DNA of 64,000 bases from Sulfitobacter donghicola DSW-25 = KCTC 12864 = JCM 14565 (GCF_000622405.1 NZ_JASF01000005.1:2790001-2854000), one strand, 5' to 3'; shown: positions 21,062 through 31,129, counted from the first letter of the stretch. Program-made: numbers and translations. The notes: generated by a model not told the origin, from the letters alone.

Positions 21062-21664
21062 TTACCTTTGTAGTAGAAGTTTTAGACCCAAACCGCCCAG
21101 CAGCAGTGCGGCGATCCGGTCAATGATGGGTTTGGCGCGCAAAAAACGGGCCCGTGCAACGGGCGCAGTCAGAACAAAAGCGCAGCCCGTGTAGAAGAGT
21201 ATTTCAAGGATGAAGTGGTTCAGCGTGACAAAGGCAATCTCACCAGCTGTCAGGTTAGGCGGAAAGACCACAACCAAAACCGCCGCAGCGAACAAAACCG
21301 ATTTGGGATTGCCAAGGTTCACCAGAAAACCATCCACAAACGCGCGGCCTTGCGCCTTGGGCGCATCGTTTAAGGGGGCCGAGGCGCCGCGCCACGTTTT
21401 ATAGGCTAGATAAATCAAGTAGACAGCGCCGCCCGTTTTCAAAACGGCAAAGGCCCACGGAAACAGCGCAAACACAGCGTCCATTCCCAACAGCGCGGCC
21501 AGCGTCCAAAGGCTGGCCATGGTGCCAAGGCCAAACCCTGTCGCAATACCAGCGCGCCGCCCATTCGAGATAGAGCTGCGCACCGCCATCAAAAACGCGG
21601 CGCCGGGGCTGAGAATAGAAACGATCAATACCGCGTTAAAAGCGATCAGATGTTCAAACGTCAT
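21062..21664 (-). CDS. LysE/RhtB-family amino-acid exporter
   Basis: 200 residues with about six hydrophobic segments in LysE spacing. The N-terminus [20 protein letters not shown] holds the family SPGxxF motif; the following [18 protein letters not shown] is also typical. An inner-membrane exporter of a neutral or basic amino acid or related compound is expected; the substrate cannot be read. It lies 24 nt after fabI and 5 nt before gpt on the same strand. Confidence 0.88.
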   Translation of the reverse strand: MTFEHLIAFNAVLIVSILSPGAAFLMAVRSSISNGRRAGIATGFGLGTMASLWTLAALLGMDAVFALFPWAFAVLKTGGAVYLIYLAYKTWRGASAPLNDAPKAQGRAFVDGFLVNLGNPKSVLFAAAVLVVVFPPNLTAGEIAFVTLNHFILEILFYTGCAFVLTAPVARARFLRAKPIIDRIAALLLGGLGLKLLLQR

Positions 21665-21688
21665 AGCCCCGTGCCTTTTGCCATTTGG

Positions 21689-22495
21689 TTAGCCTTTGGC
21701 CATATCCGGCGCATCAACCGCCTTCATGCCAACAACGTGGTACCCCGCATCAACATGCAGGTTTTCACCCGTTGTGCCTGATCCCAGATCAGACAATAGG
21801 AACAAAGCAGATTTGCCAACTTCGTCAATTGTGACATTGCGGCGCAAAGGTGAGTTATATTCGTTCCACTTCATAATATAGCGGAAATCACCGATGCCAG
21901 AGGCGGCCAGTGTTTTGATCGGGCCCGCAGAAATGGCGTTCACGCGGATACCATCTTTGCCTAAATCTTCGGCAAGGTACTGAACAGATGCCTCAAGAGC
22001 AGCCTTGGCAACGCCCATGACATTATAATGTGGCATCACTTTTTCCGCACCATAATAGGTGAGCGTCAGGCACGAGCCGCCTTCTTTCATCATCTTCTCT
22101 GCGCGCTGTACAACGGCGGTGAAGGAATAGACGGAAATATCCATGGACATGGCAAAGTTAGAGCGGCTGGTGTCTACGTACCGACCGCGCAATTCGTTTT
22201 TGTCCGAAAAACCAATCGCATGAACAACAAAGTCCAAGTTATCCCAACGTTCGGCCAAGCCTTCAAAAAGCGCATCAATAGATGCCTCATCGCTCACGTC
22301 ACAAGGCAATACAATGTCTGAGCCCAGTTGAGCTGCCAAAGGGTCCACACGCTTTTTCAAGGCGTCACCTTGATAGGAGAAGGCCAGTTCGGCGCCTGCA
22401 TCACTCAGCTGTTTTGCAATGCCCCAAGCAATTGATTTGTCATTGGCTAATCCCATGATTAACCCGCGTTTGCCCGCCATAAGGTTGTTCGACAT
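21689..22495 (-). CDS. fabI: Enoyl-[acyl-carrier-protein] reductase (NADH)
   Basis: 268 residues from the ATG at 22495 (MSNNLMAGKRGLIMGLAND), preferred over the ATG two codons upstream because GGAG is then 9 nt away. It reduces trans-2-enoyl-ACP in fatty-acid elongation. The SDR NAD site GLIMGLANDKSIAWGIAKQL, DFVVHAIGFSDKNEL and the catalytic Tyr/Lys pair in YNVMGVAKAALEASVQYL are present. The second Tyr is in LTYYGAEKVMPHYN. It is divergent from pdxH and is the first of a six-gene minus-strand row reaching trpE. Confidence 0.96.
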   Translation of the reverse strand: MSNNLMAGKRGLIMGLANDKSIAWGIAKQLSDAGAELAFSYQGDALKKRVDPLAAQLGSDIVLPCDVSDEASIDALFEGLAERWDNLDFVVHAIGFSDKNELRGRYVDTSRSNFAMSMDISVYSFTAVVQRAEKMMKEGGSCLTLTYYGAEKVMPHYNVMGVAKAALEASVQYLAEDLGKDGIRVNAISAGPIKTLAASGIGDFRYIMKWNEYNSPLRRNVTIDEVGKSALFLLSDLGSGTTGENLHVDAGYHVVGMKAVDAPDMAKG

Positions 22496-22729
22496 GGCCA
22501 TATTCTCCGTTCATTAACGATTTCATTCGGTCTACGCGATTGCCTGCTAACCATCAAGGGACGCTACGGGATATCGTGATTTTGGTTGCACAGGGTGCCG
22601 AGATGATAGATTTGTGTGGCATTGTAAGAGTATGCCAGCTTTTTTGAGCGCAAATTACGACCGCGCCACAAGCGCCCTTGGATTTTCAAAAGGGGATTGG
22701 CATCAAAATAGTAGGGGAAGGAATGCGTG

Positions 22730-23335
22730 ATGGCTGAGCGGACTGGTATTTTCGCCGGAGACGATCCTTTTGCACTTGCCCGCACATGGCTGGCCGAGGC
22801 GCGAACGCAGGAGATCAATGACTCGAATGCAATGGCGCTAAGCAGTGTCGATGCCGAGGGCATGCCCAATGTTCGCATCGTTTTGTTGAAAAGCATCGAA
22901 GATAACGGATTTGTCTTTTTCACCAATTACGGAAGCGTAAAGGCGCAGGAGTTGGACCAATCAGGCAAGGCGGCCTTTGTCATTCATTGGAAAACGCTGC
23001 GCCGCCAAATCCGCGCGCGCGGTATCATCAGCAGGGAAGACGGCCCCATTGCGGATGAGTATTATGCCTCTCGTTCTTTAAAGAGCCGCTTGGGGGCTTG
23101 GGCCTCGGATCAATCGCAACCGCTTGAAAACCGCGCCGCGTTGGAAAATGCGCTGGCAAAGGCGACAGCCGAACATGGCGATAACCCTCCGCGCCCGCCG
23201 TTTTGGGGCGGATATCGGCTGGCGCCGCTTGAGTTAGAGTTCTGGGGCGACGGTGAAGCGCGGCTACACAACAGATTTAGGTGGCGCCGCGCGTCAATAG
23301 ATGCACCATGGGACGTAACATTATTGAATCCCTGA
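22730..23335 (+). CDS. pdxH: Pyridoxine/pyridoxamine 5'-phosphate oxidase
   Basis: 201 residues from the ATG at 22730 (AAGGA 7 nt upstream; an adjacent GTG at 22727 is less well placed). It is an FMN enzyme forming PLP. Family blocks seen: [74 protein letters not shown] and the C-terminal [33 protein letters not shown] serves the aminotransferases and HemA encoded in this window. It is divergent from fabI. Confidence 0.96.
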   Translation: MAERTGIFAGDDPFALARTWLAEARTQEINDSNAMALSSVDAEGMPNVRIVLLKSIEDNGFVFFTNYGSVKAQELDQSGKAAFVIHWKTLRRQIRARGIISREDGPIADEYYASRSLKSRLGAWASDQSQPLENRAALENALAKATAEHGDNPPRPPFWGGYRLAPLELEFWGDGEARLHNRFRWRRASIDAPWDVTLLNP

Positions 23336-23413
23336 CGAGATTAAATCCGCCCGTTATTTTAGAGCGGTGGGGCCGTGGGCCCCTAAAAAGATTTGAAAGA
23401 CGGTTTGACGGCT

Positions 23414-23968
23414 ATGACAGAGTTAGATGAAACAGGGCCCGCGCCAATGCGGGTGAATGGCACAGTAAAATGGTTTGATCCCGTAAAGGGATTTGGGTTC
23501 GTCCTCTCAGAGGATGGCGGAGCCGATATTTTGCTACATGTTAATGTCCTGCGAAACTTTGGCCAAAGTTCGGTCGCGGATGGATCCAAAGTTAAGTTGG
23601 TGGCGCAAAAGACCGAGCGGGGGGTGCAAGCCAGCGAAATCCTGACGATCTCACCGCCTGAGGGCGTGCAGACAACGCTGACTGATATTGTCGAGCTGGA
23701 TCATGAGGAAATCGCAAATAGCCCGATGGTGGCTGCCCGCATAAAATGGTTCGACAAGGCAAAAGGGTTCGGGTTTGCGAATGTCTTTGGCAAAAGCGAA
23801 GATGTCTTTGTGCATATGGATGTGCTGCGTCAATCCGGCCTGTCTGATCTGGCCCCCGGCGAAGCCATCGCGATGCGCGTAATTGATGGTAAACGAGGCC
23901 GCATGGCCGCAGAGGTAAAAGCGTGGGAAACAATCATCATAGCCGACGACAGTTCATCCTCGGACTGA
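23414..23968 (+). CDS. Cold-shock protein with two cold-shock domains
   Basis: 184 residues from the ATG at 23414 (MTELDETG); an in-frame TTG at 23393 is an alternative. There are two CSD modules. The first has GTVKWFDPVKGFGFVLSEDG with RNP2-like DILLH, the second ARIKWFDKAKGFGFANVFG with RNP2 DVFVH, joined by a linker (SPPEGVQTTLTDIVELDHEE). Each domain binds single-stranded nucleic acid. Two-CSD proteins of this kind are typical of Alphaproteobacteria, unlike the single-domain CspA. The DUF192 gene starts inside its last 46 nt in another frame. Confidence 0.92.
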   Translation: MTELDETGPAPMRVNGTVKWFDPVKGFGFVLSEDGGADILLHVNVLRNFGQSSVADGSKVKLVAQKTERGVQASEILTISPPEGVQTTLTDIVELDHEEIANSPMVAARIKWFDKAKGFGFANVFGKSEDVFVHMDVLRQSGLSDLAPGEAIAMRVIDGKRGRMAAEVKAWETIIIADDSSSSD

Positions 23969-24429
23969 CGGCCGCAGCAGGGGCCGCTTTTCCTGCGGCT
24001 GCAAAAACGCCGCTTTCGGCCTGTCCGCTGAACCGTGTCAGTATAACAGGGGCCTTTGGCAAGGCTGCGTTCAACGTTACCGTAGCCGATACAGAAGAAA
24101 CGCGCGCGCAGGGGCTTATGAATGTGCCCAGCATGCCGATCAGCACAGGCATGCTGTTCATCTATGATCGCCCGCAAGCCATGAGTTTTTGGATGCGGAA
24201 CACGCTGATCGAACTCGACATGTTGTTTGTGGATCGCTTTGGGGTGATTCAGCACATTCACCACCGCGCGCAGCCCTTGGACGAAACTGTGATCTCTCCA
24301 GGGGATATCAAGCTGACAGGCGTGCTGGAGATCAACGGCGGGTTGGCAAAACGACTGGGGATCAAGGCCAAGGATGTGCTGCGTCATCCTTCTTTTACGA
24401 GCCTTGATAAGCCTTGGAATTGCGACTGA
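23923..24429 (+). CDS. DUF192 exported protein, Tat-type signal
   Basis: 168 residues from a GTG with AGAGG 7 nt upstream, inside the end of the cold-shock gene. The N-terminus HHSRRQFILGLTAAAGAAFPA is a twin-arginine type signal. The DUF192 core follows: VTVADTEETRAQGLMNVPSM, TGMLFIYDRPQAMSFWMRNT and LIELDMLFVDRFGVI. The role of DUF192 is not established; the domain is periplasmic in Proteobacteria. The 46-nt overlap suggests translational coupling with the cold-shock gene. Confidence 0.88.
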   Translation: MGNNHHSRRQFILGLTAAAGAAFPAAAKTPLSACPLNRVSITGAFGKAAFNVTVADTEETRAQGLMNVPSMPISTGMLFIYDRPQAMSFWMRNTLIELDMLFVDRFGVIQHIHHRAQPLDETVISPGDIKLTGVLEINGGLAKRLGIKAKDVLRHPSFTSLDKPWNCD

Positions 24430-24500
24430 TGAAAATAGATTGGAAAAGTGAACTATTATGCCTTTTCAATCCCGATTGGCTTCGCTAAAGAAGCGTCAGT

Positions 24501-24577
24501 CGGGGCGTGGCGCAGCCTGGTAGCGCACCTGTTTTGGGTACAGGGGGTCGGATGTTCGAATCATCTCGCCCCGACCA
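24501..24577 (+). tRNA. tRNA-Pro (anticodon TGG)
   Basis: Full cloverleaf with encoded CCA. Acceptor CGGGGCG/CGCCCCG, D arm GCGC/GCGC with AGCCTGGTA loop, anticodon arm CCTGT-TTTGGGT-ACAGG (TGG), 5-nt variable loop, T arm GGATG-TTCGAAT-CATCT, discriminator A. The 5' flank (24471-24500) can pair with the first bases of the acceptor arm. Confidence 0.96.
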
Positions 24578-24600
24578 TTCTAAAAAATCCCAATATCTTC

Positions 24601-24632
24601 TCTGGTCCTTTCGCAATCGCGGAAGGACCAGA
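24601..24632 (+). terminator. Strong hairpin downstream of tRNA-Pro
   Basis: TCTGGTCCTTTCGC, loop AATC, GCGGAAGGACCAGA: a 14-bp stem with one wobble, 23 nt after the tRNA. There is no clear T-run after it, so it may be a terminator or a 3' processing structure. Confidence 0.6.
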
Positions 24633-25347
24633 AGATCTTCTCACCTTCCCCTAACAGTTTTCTCCTACATCTAGGCGAGGTTGATTCCCCTCGTGCTAAG
24701 AATCGCATGCTTAACATCGAATATGTGATTGTGTGGGTGTCTATATAGTGTGCCTCCTGTGGATAAAATGAGCGGTTTTGCTACTAAACTTTGTGTTTTC
24801 CCCGTCTGATTGTGTGGCCTAGCAGCATCGCAAAGGGTTCCCACGGATCGTGCCAAATTTTTTTACGGGTGAAAAAAAATCACAGATCGGGAGAAGGGAA
24901 TCGCTCAACCGTCTTCATCAAATTGATTAACCTTTTAGGCTAAACAAACGAAAAGGCGTGCTTTTAAAGGGCACGACGGGGGAGGGGGTGAAACGCCCAT
25001 TCCCAAGACGGCCGAGAATTGAAACGCGCGGCGACAAAAGCCATCTTTGCGAGATGTTCCGTCAACCCGATTTATGTTCACGAAGCTATAAAAATTTCGT
25101 TGACCTGATAGGTCGGTCTACGCCAAGTTGTGCGGGCTAATACCGACGCCACAAGATGTAGTGATAAAACACTAAAAGGCAGTCGAGCAGTAAAGTAACG
25201 GCAAACGGTCCTTTTGTGACGGTTCGATCAGTGCGGTCCTTGGTTTTTCCTAGGGGACGACGCTCTGTCTGACTTTGCAGCATAGCAATGAGTTTGGGCG
25301 CGCTCAGCCGCGTCTTGAAATGGTAACGCTGGAAATGGGGCAGCGCG
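24633..25347 (+). other. Long AT-rich upstream region/leader of nrdJ
   Basis: About 715 nt without a supported gene. A palindrome CTATATAG flanked by GTGT and TGTG lies at 24737-24752. Further down are nested G/C stretches (GGGGGAGGGGGTGAAAC at about 24976, pairing with GCCCATTCCC). Short open frames (for example 24958-25140) have no ribosome site. This may hold the promoter plus a long structured 5' UTR. I do not see the conserved core of a cobalamin riboswitch. Confidence 0.5.
24737..24752 (+). promoter_or_regulatory. Possible NrdR box
   Basis: GTGTCTATATAGTGTG: an 8-bp CTATATAG palindrome with a GTGTG right flank, similar to NrdR boxes that control ribonucleotide reductase genes. It is single and about 600 nt before the nrdJ start, so weakly supported. 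Confidence 0.3.
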
Positions 25348-28300
25348 ATGAAAATTGAACGGAATTTCACGACTCAAGGTAAAGACGCATACGCAGATTT
25401 GGATTTCGTGAGCACAGTCTCGGAAATTCGAAATCCCGATGGGTCGGTTGTTTTCAAACTTGATAACGTAGAAGTTCCGAAATCTTGGAGCCAAGTGGCC
25501 TCAGATGTGATCGCGCAGAAATATTTCCGCAAAGCGGGTGTGCCCAGCAAGCTGAAGCGCATCAAAGAAAAAGGCGTTCCAGAGTTCTTGTGGCGCTCTG
25601 AGCCCGCAGAGGGCGCTGAGATGGGCGGCGAGACGTCTTCCAAGCAGGTGTTCGACCGGTTGGCCGGCGCATGGGCCTATTGGGGCTGGAAGGGCGGCTA
25701 TTTTTCCACCGAGGAAGATGCGCGCAGCTATTTCGATGAAATGCGCCACATGTTGGCTTCGCAACGTGCCGCGCCGAACTCTCCTCAGTGGTTTAACACG
25801 GGCCTGCACTGGGCCTATGGCATCGATGGCCCTGCACAGGGCCACTACTACGTAGATTACAAATCGGGCGAGCTGACACGCTCGACCTCCAGCTATGAGC
25901 ACCCCCAGCCGCATGCTTGTTTCATCCAGTCGGTAGCGGATGATCTGGTGGGCGATGGTGGCATTATGGACCTATGGGTGCGTGAGGCGCGCCTGTTTAA
26001 ATACGGTTCGGGCACGGGCACAAACTTTTCCAGCCTGCGTGGCGCAGGAGAGAAGCTGTCAGGGGGCGGTAAGTCTTCTGGCCTGATGGGCTTCCTCAAG
26101 ATCGGTGACCGCGCTGCTGGTGCGATCAAATCCGGTGGCACAACGCGCCGCGCTGCGAAAATGGTGATCGTCGACGCAGACCACCCAGACATCGAAGATT
26201 TCATCAACTGGAAGGTTCTCGAAGAGCAAAAGGTCGCCTCGATCGTTGCGGGCTCCAAGATGCACGAAGAGAAGCTGAACCAGATTTTCAAAGCGCTGGC
26301 CGCTTGGGATGGTCTGGAGGCGGATGCCTATGATCCTGCCAAGAACGAACAGCTGAAAACAGCCATTCGCGCCGCGAAAAAGGTTGCGATCCCAGAGACA
26401 TACGTCAAGCGCGTGTTGGATTATGCAAAGCAGGGTCACACAGGCATTGAATTCCCGACCTATGACACGGATTGGGATTCCGAGGCCTATAACTCGGTTT
26501 CGGGCCAGAACTCGAACAACTCGATCCGCGTCACCAACGGCTTTTTGACAGCCATTGAAAAGGATGCCGACTGGGAGCTGATCGATAGAACCTCTGGCAA
26601 AGTCGCCAAAACGGTCCGCGCCCGCGATCTTTGGGATCAGGTTGGCCATGCTGCATGGGCCTGTGCCGATCCAGGTATCCAATACCACGACACGGTAAAC
26701 GAATGGCACACATGCCCCGCAGATGGTGAAATCCGCGGCTCGAACCCGTGCTCGGAATATATGTTCCTTGACGACACGGCGTGCAACCTTGCCTCGATGA
26801 ACCTGCTGACCTTCCTTAAGGACGGTGAATTTCAGGTCGAAGACTATATCCACGCTTCGCGCCTGTGGACTGTGACGCTGGAAATCTCGGTGATGATGGC
26901 GCAGTTCCCGTCCAAAGAGATCGCGCAGCGGTCCTATGACTTCCGCACGCTGGGCCTTGGCTATGCCAACATCGGCGGTCTGCTGATGAACATGGGATAT
27001 TCCTATGACAGCGATGAAGGCCGCGCGTTGTGTGGGGCTTTGACGGCGATCATGACGGGTGTTTCCTATGCAACCTCCGCCGAGATGGCCGGAGAGCTGG
27101 GCCCATTCCCAGGGTATCAGAAAAACAGCGCCCACATGCTGCGCGTTATCCGCAACCACCGCAAAGCAGCCTATGGCGATGCCGATGGTTATGAAGAGCT
27201 AAGCGTAAAGCCAATCCCGCTGGATCACGCGAACTGCCCACAGGATGGTCTGGTCGACGTTGCCAAATCCGCATGGGATGAGGCGCTAAAGCTGGGGCAG
27301 AAGAACGGCTATCGCAACGCGCAAACCTCTGTGATTGCGCCAACTGGCACCATCGGTCTGGTGATGGATTGTGACACAACGGGGATCGAGCCTGATTTTG
27401 CCTTGGTAAAGTTCAAAAAGCTGGCCGGCGGTGGCTACTTTAAGATCATCAACCAATCTGTTCCGGCAGCTTTGGAAAAGCTGGGCTATGGATCGGCCCA
27501 GATCGAAGAGATCGTCGGCTATGCGGTGGGCCATGGCACCATCGGCAATGCCCCCGGGATCAACCACACCACGTTGATGGGCCACGGGTTTGGCCCCAAT
27601 GAGCTGGCCAAAATCGATGCGGCGCTGGCCTCGGCCTTTGATATCCGTTTTGTGTTCAACCAATGGACGCTGGGCGAAGAGTTCTGCACACAGGTGCTGG
27701 GCATCCCGACGGAAAAATTGAACGACCCTGCGTTTGACCTGCTGAAATCATTGGGCTTTTCCAAGAAAGACGTTGAGGCCGCCAATGACCACGTTTGCGG
27801 GACGATGACGCTGGAAGGCGCGCCGCACCTCAAAGAAGAGCACTATGGCATCTTTGATTGCGCCAACCCCTGCGGTAAAAAGGGCAAGCGTTACCTCTCG
27901 GTGAACAGCCACATCTATATGATGGCGGCGGCGCAGTCCTTCATCTCGGGGGCGATCTCAAAAACGATCAACATGCCCAATGATGCCACCATCGAAGACT
28001 GCCAAAAAGCTTATGAGCTATCGTGGTCCTTGGGGATCAAGGCGAATGCGCTATATCGTGACGGCTCAAAGCTGAGCCAGCCTTTGGCGGCCGCGCTGGT
28101 CGAGGATGATGACGAAGCGGCAGAGGCGCTGGAGAGCGGCTCCATGCAAGAGAAAGCTGCAGTTCTGGCCGAGAAAATCGTTGAGAAGGTCATCGTTAAA
28201 GAGATCGTCAAATCGCACCGCGAAAAAATGCCTCAGCGCCGCAAGGGCTATACGCAAAAGGCAAATGTGGGCGGGCACAAAGTATATCTGCGCACGGGCG

Positions 28301-28998
28301 AATATTCTGATGGGTCTTTGGGCGAGATCTTTATCGATATGCACAAAGAGGGCGCTGGTTTCCGCGCCATGATGAACAACTTTGCCATCGCCGTGTCGGT
28401 TGGTCTGCAATACGGTGTGCCGCTGGAAGAGTTCGTCGATGCCTTCACCTTCACCAAATTCGAGCCAGCAGGCATGGTGCAAGGTAACGATAGCATCAAA
28501 TCGGCAACCTCGATCCTTGATTATATCTTCCGTGAACTCGCGGTAAGCTATCTGGACCGCACTGATCTGGCCCATGTTCAGCCCGAAGGTGCAACCTTTG
28601 ACACGCTGGGCCGTGGTGAAGACGAAAGCGCTGCGAATGTGGCCGAGCTAAGCGAAAGCGCGGCGGCCAAGTCTTTGGAAGTGTTGAAGCAAATCACATC
28701 TCCGGGGTATCTGCGCAACCGTGTGCCGCAAAACCTGACCGTTCTTCAGGGCGGGCAGACCAGTGCGACAGAAACGGTGACGGCAGTCATGCCAATGGAG
28801 GATGGCGGGGTCGCAACGGCCGTCGCCACAGAAACAACAACAGTGACCTCAGGTGCTGTGTCAATGGACGCGCGCGCTAAGGCAAAGATGCAAGGCTATG
28901 AGGGCGAGGCCTGCGGCGAGTGCGGCAACTATACGCTGGTGCGCAACGGCACCTGCATGAAGTGCAACACCTGCGGCGGCACCTCTGGCTGTAGCTGA
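25348..28998 (+). CDS. nrdJ: Adenosylcobalamin-dependent (class II) ribonucleotide reductase
   Basis: 1216 residues, the long class II form common in Rhodobacterales. It reduces ribonucleotides (diphosphates in this group) with a B12-generated thiyl radical. Visible features: [13 protein letters not shown] with the first redox Cys, [40 protein letters not shown], the [20 protein letters not shown] region, and a long middle/late segment with an acidic linker near residue 920. The C-terminus is a Cys-rich tail, [28 protein letters not shown], that binds metal or relays reducing equivalents. It needs adenosylcobalamin; a CobK gene lies elsewhere in the window. A terminator follows. Confidence 0.96.
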   Translation: MKIERNFTTQGKDAYADLDFVSTVSEIRNPDGSVVFKLDNVEVPKSWSQVASDVIAQKYFRKAGVPSKLKRIKEKGVPEFLWRSEPAEGAEMGGETSSKQVFDRLAGAWAYWGWKGGYFSTEEDARSYFDEMRHMLASQRAAPNSPQWFNTGLHWAYGIDGPAQGHYYVDYKSGELTRSTSSYEHPQPHACFIQSVADDLVGDGGIMDLWVREARLFKYGSGTGTNFSSLRGAGEKLSGGGKSSGLMGFLKIGDRAAGAIKSGGTTRRAAKMVIVDADHPDIEDFINWKVLEEQKVASIVAGSKMHEEKLNQIFKALAAWDGLEADAYDPAKNEQLKTAIRAAKKVAIPETYVKRVLDYAKQGHTGIEFPTYDTDWDSEAYNSVSGQNSNNSIRVTNGFLTAIEKDADWELIDRTSGKVAKTVRARDLWDQVGHAAWACADPGIQYHDTVNEWHTCPADGEIRGSNPCSEYMFLDDTACNLASMNLLTFLKDGEFQVEDYIHASRLWTVTLEISVMMAQFPSKEIAQRSYDFRTLGLGYANIGGLLMNMGYSYDSDEGRALCGALTAIMTGVSYATSAEMAGELGPFPGYQKNSAHMLRVIRNHRKAAYGDADGYEELSVKPIPLDHANCPQDGLVDVAKSAWDEALKLGQKNGYRNAQTSVIAPTGTIGLVMDCDTTGIEPDFALVKFKKLAGGGYFKIINQSVPAALEKLGYGSAQIEEIVGYAVGHGTIGNAPGINHTTLMGHGFGPNELAKIDAALASAFDIRFVFNQWTLGEEFCTQVLGIPTEKLNDPAFDLLKSLGFSKKDVEAANDHVCGTMTLEGAPHLKEEHYGIFDCANPCGKKGKRYLSVNSHIYMMAAAQSFISGAISKTINMPNDATIEDCQKAYELSWSLGIKANALYRDGSKLSQPLAAALVEDDDEAAEALESGSMQEKAAVLAEKIVEKVIVKEIVKSHREKMPQRRKGYTQKANVGGHKVYLRTGEYSDGSLGEIFIDMHKEGAGFRAMMNNFAIAVSVGLQYGVPLEEFVDAFTFTKFEPAGMVQGNDSIKSATSILDYIFRELAVSYLDRTDLAHVQPEGATFDTLGRGEDESAANVAELSESAAAKSLEVLKQITSPGYLRNRVPQNLTVLQGGQTSATETVTAVMPMEDGGVATAVATETTTVTSGAVSMDARAKAKMQGYEGEACGECGNYTLVRNGTCMKCNTCGGTSGCS

Positions 28999-29135
28999 TA
29001 CGAGATAGGGTGGGGGCGGTACTTTGTTCCTTCCCACCTTTACACGGGGCGGGTGCGCTCGCCCCCTGACGACGCTTGGGCCGCAGGCAAAAACAAATTC
29101 GAGCGGTACAATATTGAGCCCAAGCGGCGAGACTA

Positions 29136-29163
29136 GGGGAGAGCTTTATGCTCTCCCTTTTTT
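29136..29163 (+). terminator. Rho-independent terminator of nrdJ
   Basis: GGGAGAGC, loop TTTAT, GCTCTCCC, then TTTTTTC, between the convergent nrdJ and soxT. Confidence 0.92.
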
Positions 29164-29177
29164 CTTGGGGGCGCTTT

Positions 29178-30233
29178 TTAGATCTTTGGGCTAAAGCCCC
29201 AGATCAGCTGGCGTAGGCCAATGGCCGCACCGATCATGATGCAAAACAGGGTCAACGGCGCGCTATAGGCCAGAACGGAAAACGCGGACAGACCTTGGCC
29301 AATGCTGCACCCTACCGCAACAATCGCGCCAATCCCCATTAGGGCACCCCCGAAAATCTGGCGGCGCAGTTCGCGGGGATCATCGCAGGATTCCCAGCGG
29401 AAATGCCCACGGATGAGTGTGCCCACAAACGAGCCAAGCAAAACCCCCAAGACAGAGCCAGTGCCAAAGCTGATTGTGTTTCCAGAGGATGTCATCGCAA
29501 AAAGGATCGTCTCTCCGATAGGGGCGGAGAACGTATGGGTGACCACGGGGATGCCGTCAAAGCCATTGCTTGCCACCCATTGTGTGCCTGCCCAGCCAGA
29601 TATGACCGCAACACCAGCAACAGCGCCCCAAAAGATGTGGCTGGGGGAGGCGCGCAAGCTGCGGCTAAGCAGGGTCAATGCGCAGATGATTGCGCCAATG
29701 GCAAAGCCGCAAACCTCGATGGACAGGCCCGTAAGCTGCGAGATGCCCTGCGCAAACCCAGCCGAGTAAGGGGCAGGTTCGCTTACACCGAATAAATACT
29801 GGCGGAGCCCAGACAATGGGCCACCCAACGTCACGTAGGCGCTGATCCCCATGACCAGGACAATGAGGAACGAGCGAATGTCGCCGCCGCCCATCCGCGC
29901 CAAGGCCCCGTAACCACAGTTGCCAGCCAGAGCCATGCCATAGCCAAACAGCAAGCCGCCAGCGATGCTTTCAGCGGGGTTCCATTTGCGCGCAAGAAAC
30001 AGCGTTTGGTCAAGGTCCAGCCAGCCCAAAGCGGACAGGCCGAATGTTCCCATCACAGCGATGCCAATCGCGATGCCCCACATGCGCAGGCGCAAAGGGC
30101 TTTCGCCGTAATACAAGTCTTCGATTGCGCCAAGGGTGCAAAACCGCCCAACACGGGCAGCAAGACCCAATAGAACGCCGCCAAATCCCCCGATGAGGGC
30201 GACCAACATTGGCTCTGAAATGAAATCAAGCAT
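29178..30233 (-). CDS. soxT: YeeE/YedE-family sulfur-compound transporter (SoxT)
   Basis: 351 residues, about nine to ten hydrophobic segments. YeeE/YedE proteins import thiosulfate; conserved Cys positions are seen in LAGNCGYGALARMGGGD and AVGCSIGQGLSAFS. It is transcribed after soxR with a 51-nt gap that contains an 8-bp hairpin (30241-30265), so it is probably co-regulated with soxR. A paralog sits at the other end of the sox cluster (42796-43863). It probably moves thiosulfate or another sulfur species across the inner membrane, perhaps to give the cytosolic SoxR its signal; this last point is inference. Confidence 0.85.
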   Translation of the reverse strand: MLDFISEPMLVALIGGFGGVLLGLAARVGRFCTLGAIEDLYYGESPLRLRMWGIAIGIAVMGTFGLSALGWLDLDQTLFLARKWNPAESIAGGLLFGYGMALAGNCGYGALARMGGGDIRSFLIVLVMGISAYVTLGGPLSGLRQYLFGVSEPAPYSAGFAQGISQLTGLSIEVCGFAIGAIICALTLLSRSLRASPSHIFWGAVAGVAVISGWAGTQWVASNGFDGIPVVTHTFSAPIGETILFAMTSSGNTISFGTGSVLGVLLGSFVGTLIRGHFRWESCDDPRELRRQIFGGALMGIGAIVAVGCSIGQGLSAFSVLAYSAPLTLFCIMIGAAIGLRQLIWGFSPKI

Positions 30234-30284
30234 CGTTATTGAAACCGAACAGTCAGGTCGGTTTCACAATATAGGCGCTGTGGA

Positions 30285-30677
30285 TCAGGCGTTTCGACAA
30301 AACAGTTCATAGACAACTTCCATGATCTGTTTTGGCCGTTCGTCTGTCAAGCTGTAGTAGATTGTCTTCCCATCACGACGTGGTGTGACCAGCCCTTCAA
30401 GGCGCAGACGGGAAAGCTGTTGTGATACTGCGGCCTGACGCGCCGACAAAAGCTGCTCTAGCTCGGTAACCGATTTCTCACCCGAGGCGAGATGGCACAG
30501 GATCATCAGACGACCCTCGTGGCTAATCGCTTTTAGGAAGTTGGACGCCTCAACGGCACTGGCCGCCATTTTGTCCATATCGTCCGAACACATGTCTTTA
30601 TCAAAAACAGGTAGGCCCATTTTTTCCTCGGTCTCAATTTCTTTTTCGTCGCATTCTGGCTGAATAGGCTTGTTCAT
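30285..30677 (-). CDS. soxR: ArsR-family sulfur-responsive repressor SoxR
   Basis: 130 residues from the ATG at 30677 (MNKPIQPECDEKE); neither this start nor an upstream TTG (30701) has a strong ribosome site. MGLPVF at residue 20 has GAGGA 4 nt upstream and is an alternative. The winged helix (VTELEQLLSARQAAVSQQLSRLRLEGLV) is of the ArsR type. Cys61 (MILCHL) and Cys127 (ELFCRNA) fit the Cys pair of SqrR/BigR/SoxR sensors, which form a persulfide or polysulfide bridge and release DNA. It probably represses the sox genes. The likely operators are the ATTC-N8-GAAT palindromes at 32530 and 45780. Confidence 0.93.
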   Translation of the reverse strand: MNKPIQPECDEKEIETEEKMGLPVFDKDMCSDDMDKMAASAVEASNFLKAISHEGRLMILCHLASGEKSVTELEQLLSARQAAVSQQLSRLRLEGLVTPRRDGKTIYYSLTDERPKQIMEVVYELFCRNA

Positions 30678-30725
30678 AAGGGGGTATGCCCTTTGGCACA
30701 ATCATTCTTTAAGAAATAGTAAATT

Positions 30726-31097
30726 TCAGTTCGTTGCGTAGTCTACCTCGGCACGCCCTAGCATCTGCTGCAAAAGCCCCCAAAAGAAATCTTCGCCAGG
30801 GTATCCTTCGAGGCGTGATGCCTCTTTTCCATCGACCATCAAAACAAACGTCGGGGTGAAATGGAGAGAGCGTTCGAACTCTAAATCGTCAGGGCGGGCG
30901 TCGTGAATATCCAGACGGCGCAGGGGGGCGGCGCGGCCTTCAGGCGTTTTGGGGTATATCTGCGAGATTTCTTCGTTCCAGCGCGCGCACCACATACAGC
31001 CGTCTTCTTCGACCATAACCAACTGGGCCTCAGCAAATGCGGAAACAGCGCTGAGGGTGACGAAAATGCTGCTGAAAATAAAGCTTCTAAGAGACAT
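30726..31097 (-). CDS. soxS: Periplasmic thioredoxin-like protein SoxS
   Basis: 123 residues from the ATG at 31097 (MSLRSFIFSSIFVTLSAV), with a Sec signal peptide of about 23 residues. The thioredoxin active site CMWC is at 34-37 and the cis-Pro loop is HFTPTFVLMVDG. SoxS keeps SoxY in its reduced, active state in Paracoccus. It is divergent from soxV (70 nt between starts) and upstream of soxR on the same strand. An in-frame start eight codons upstream would put charged residues before the signal and is less likely. Confidence 0.92.
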   Translation of the reverse strand: MSLRSFIFSSIFVTLSAVSAFAEAQLVMVEEDGCMWCARWNEEISQIYPKTPEGRAAPLRRLDIHDARPDDLEFERSLHFTPTFVLMVDGKEASRLEGYPGEDFFWGLLQQMLGRAEVDYATN

Positions 31098-31129
31098 GCT
31101 AAATTGACCTTTGTTAAACAAATAACCTA

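Noticed and set aside
24501..24577. tRNA-Pro as an integration site for a mobile element
   Set aside because: No integrase, no direct repeat of the tRNA 3' end, and core genes lie on both sides.
24960..25347. Cobalamin riboswitch before nrdJ
   Set aside because: The GGGTGAAAC stretch is suggestive but the conserved GCCACTG core and B12 box are not found.
26059..27159. Long minus-strand open frame inside nrdJ (366 codons)
   Set aside because: Exactly antisense to a strongly conserved gene; no recognisable protein features; result of codon bias.
30700..30725. SoxR operator at ATTCTTTAAGAAATAG between soxS and soxR
   Set aside because: Left half ATTC matches but the right half is ATAG, not GAAT; only a short TTCTT/AAGAA repeat remains.
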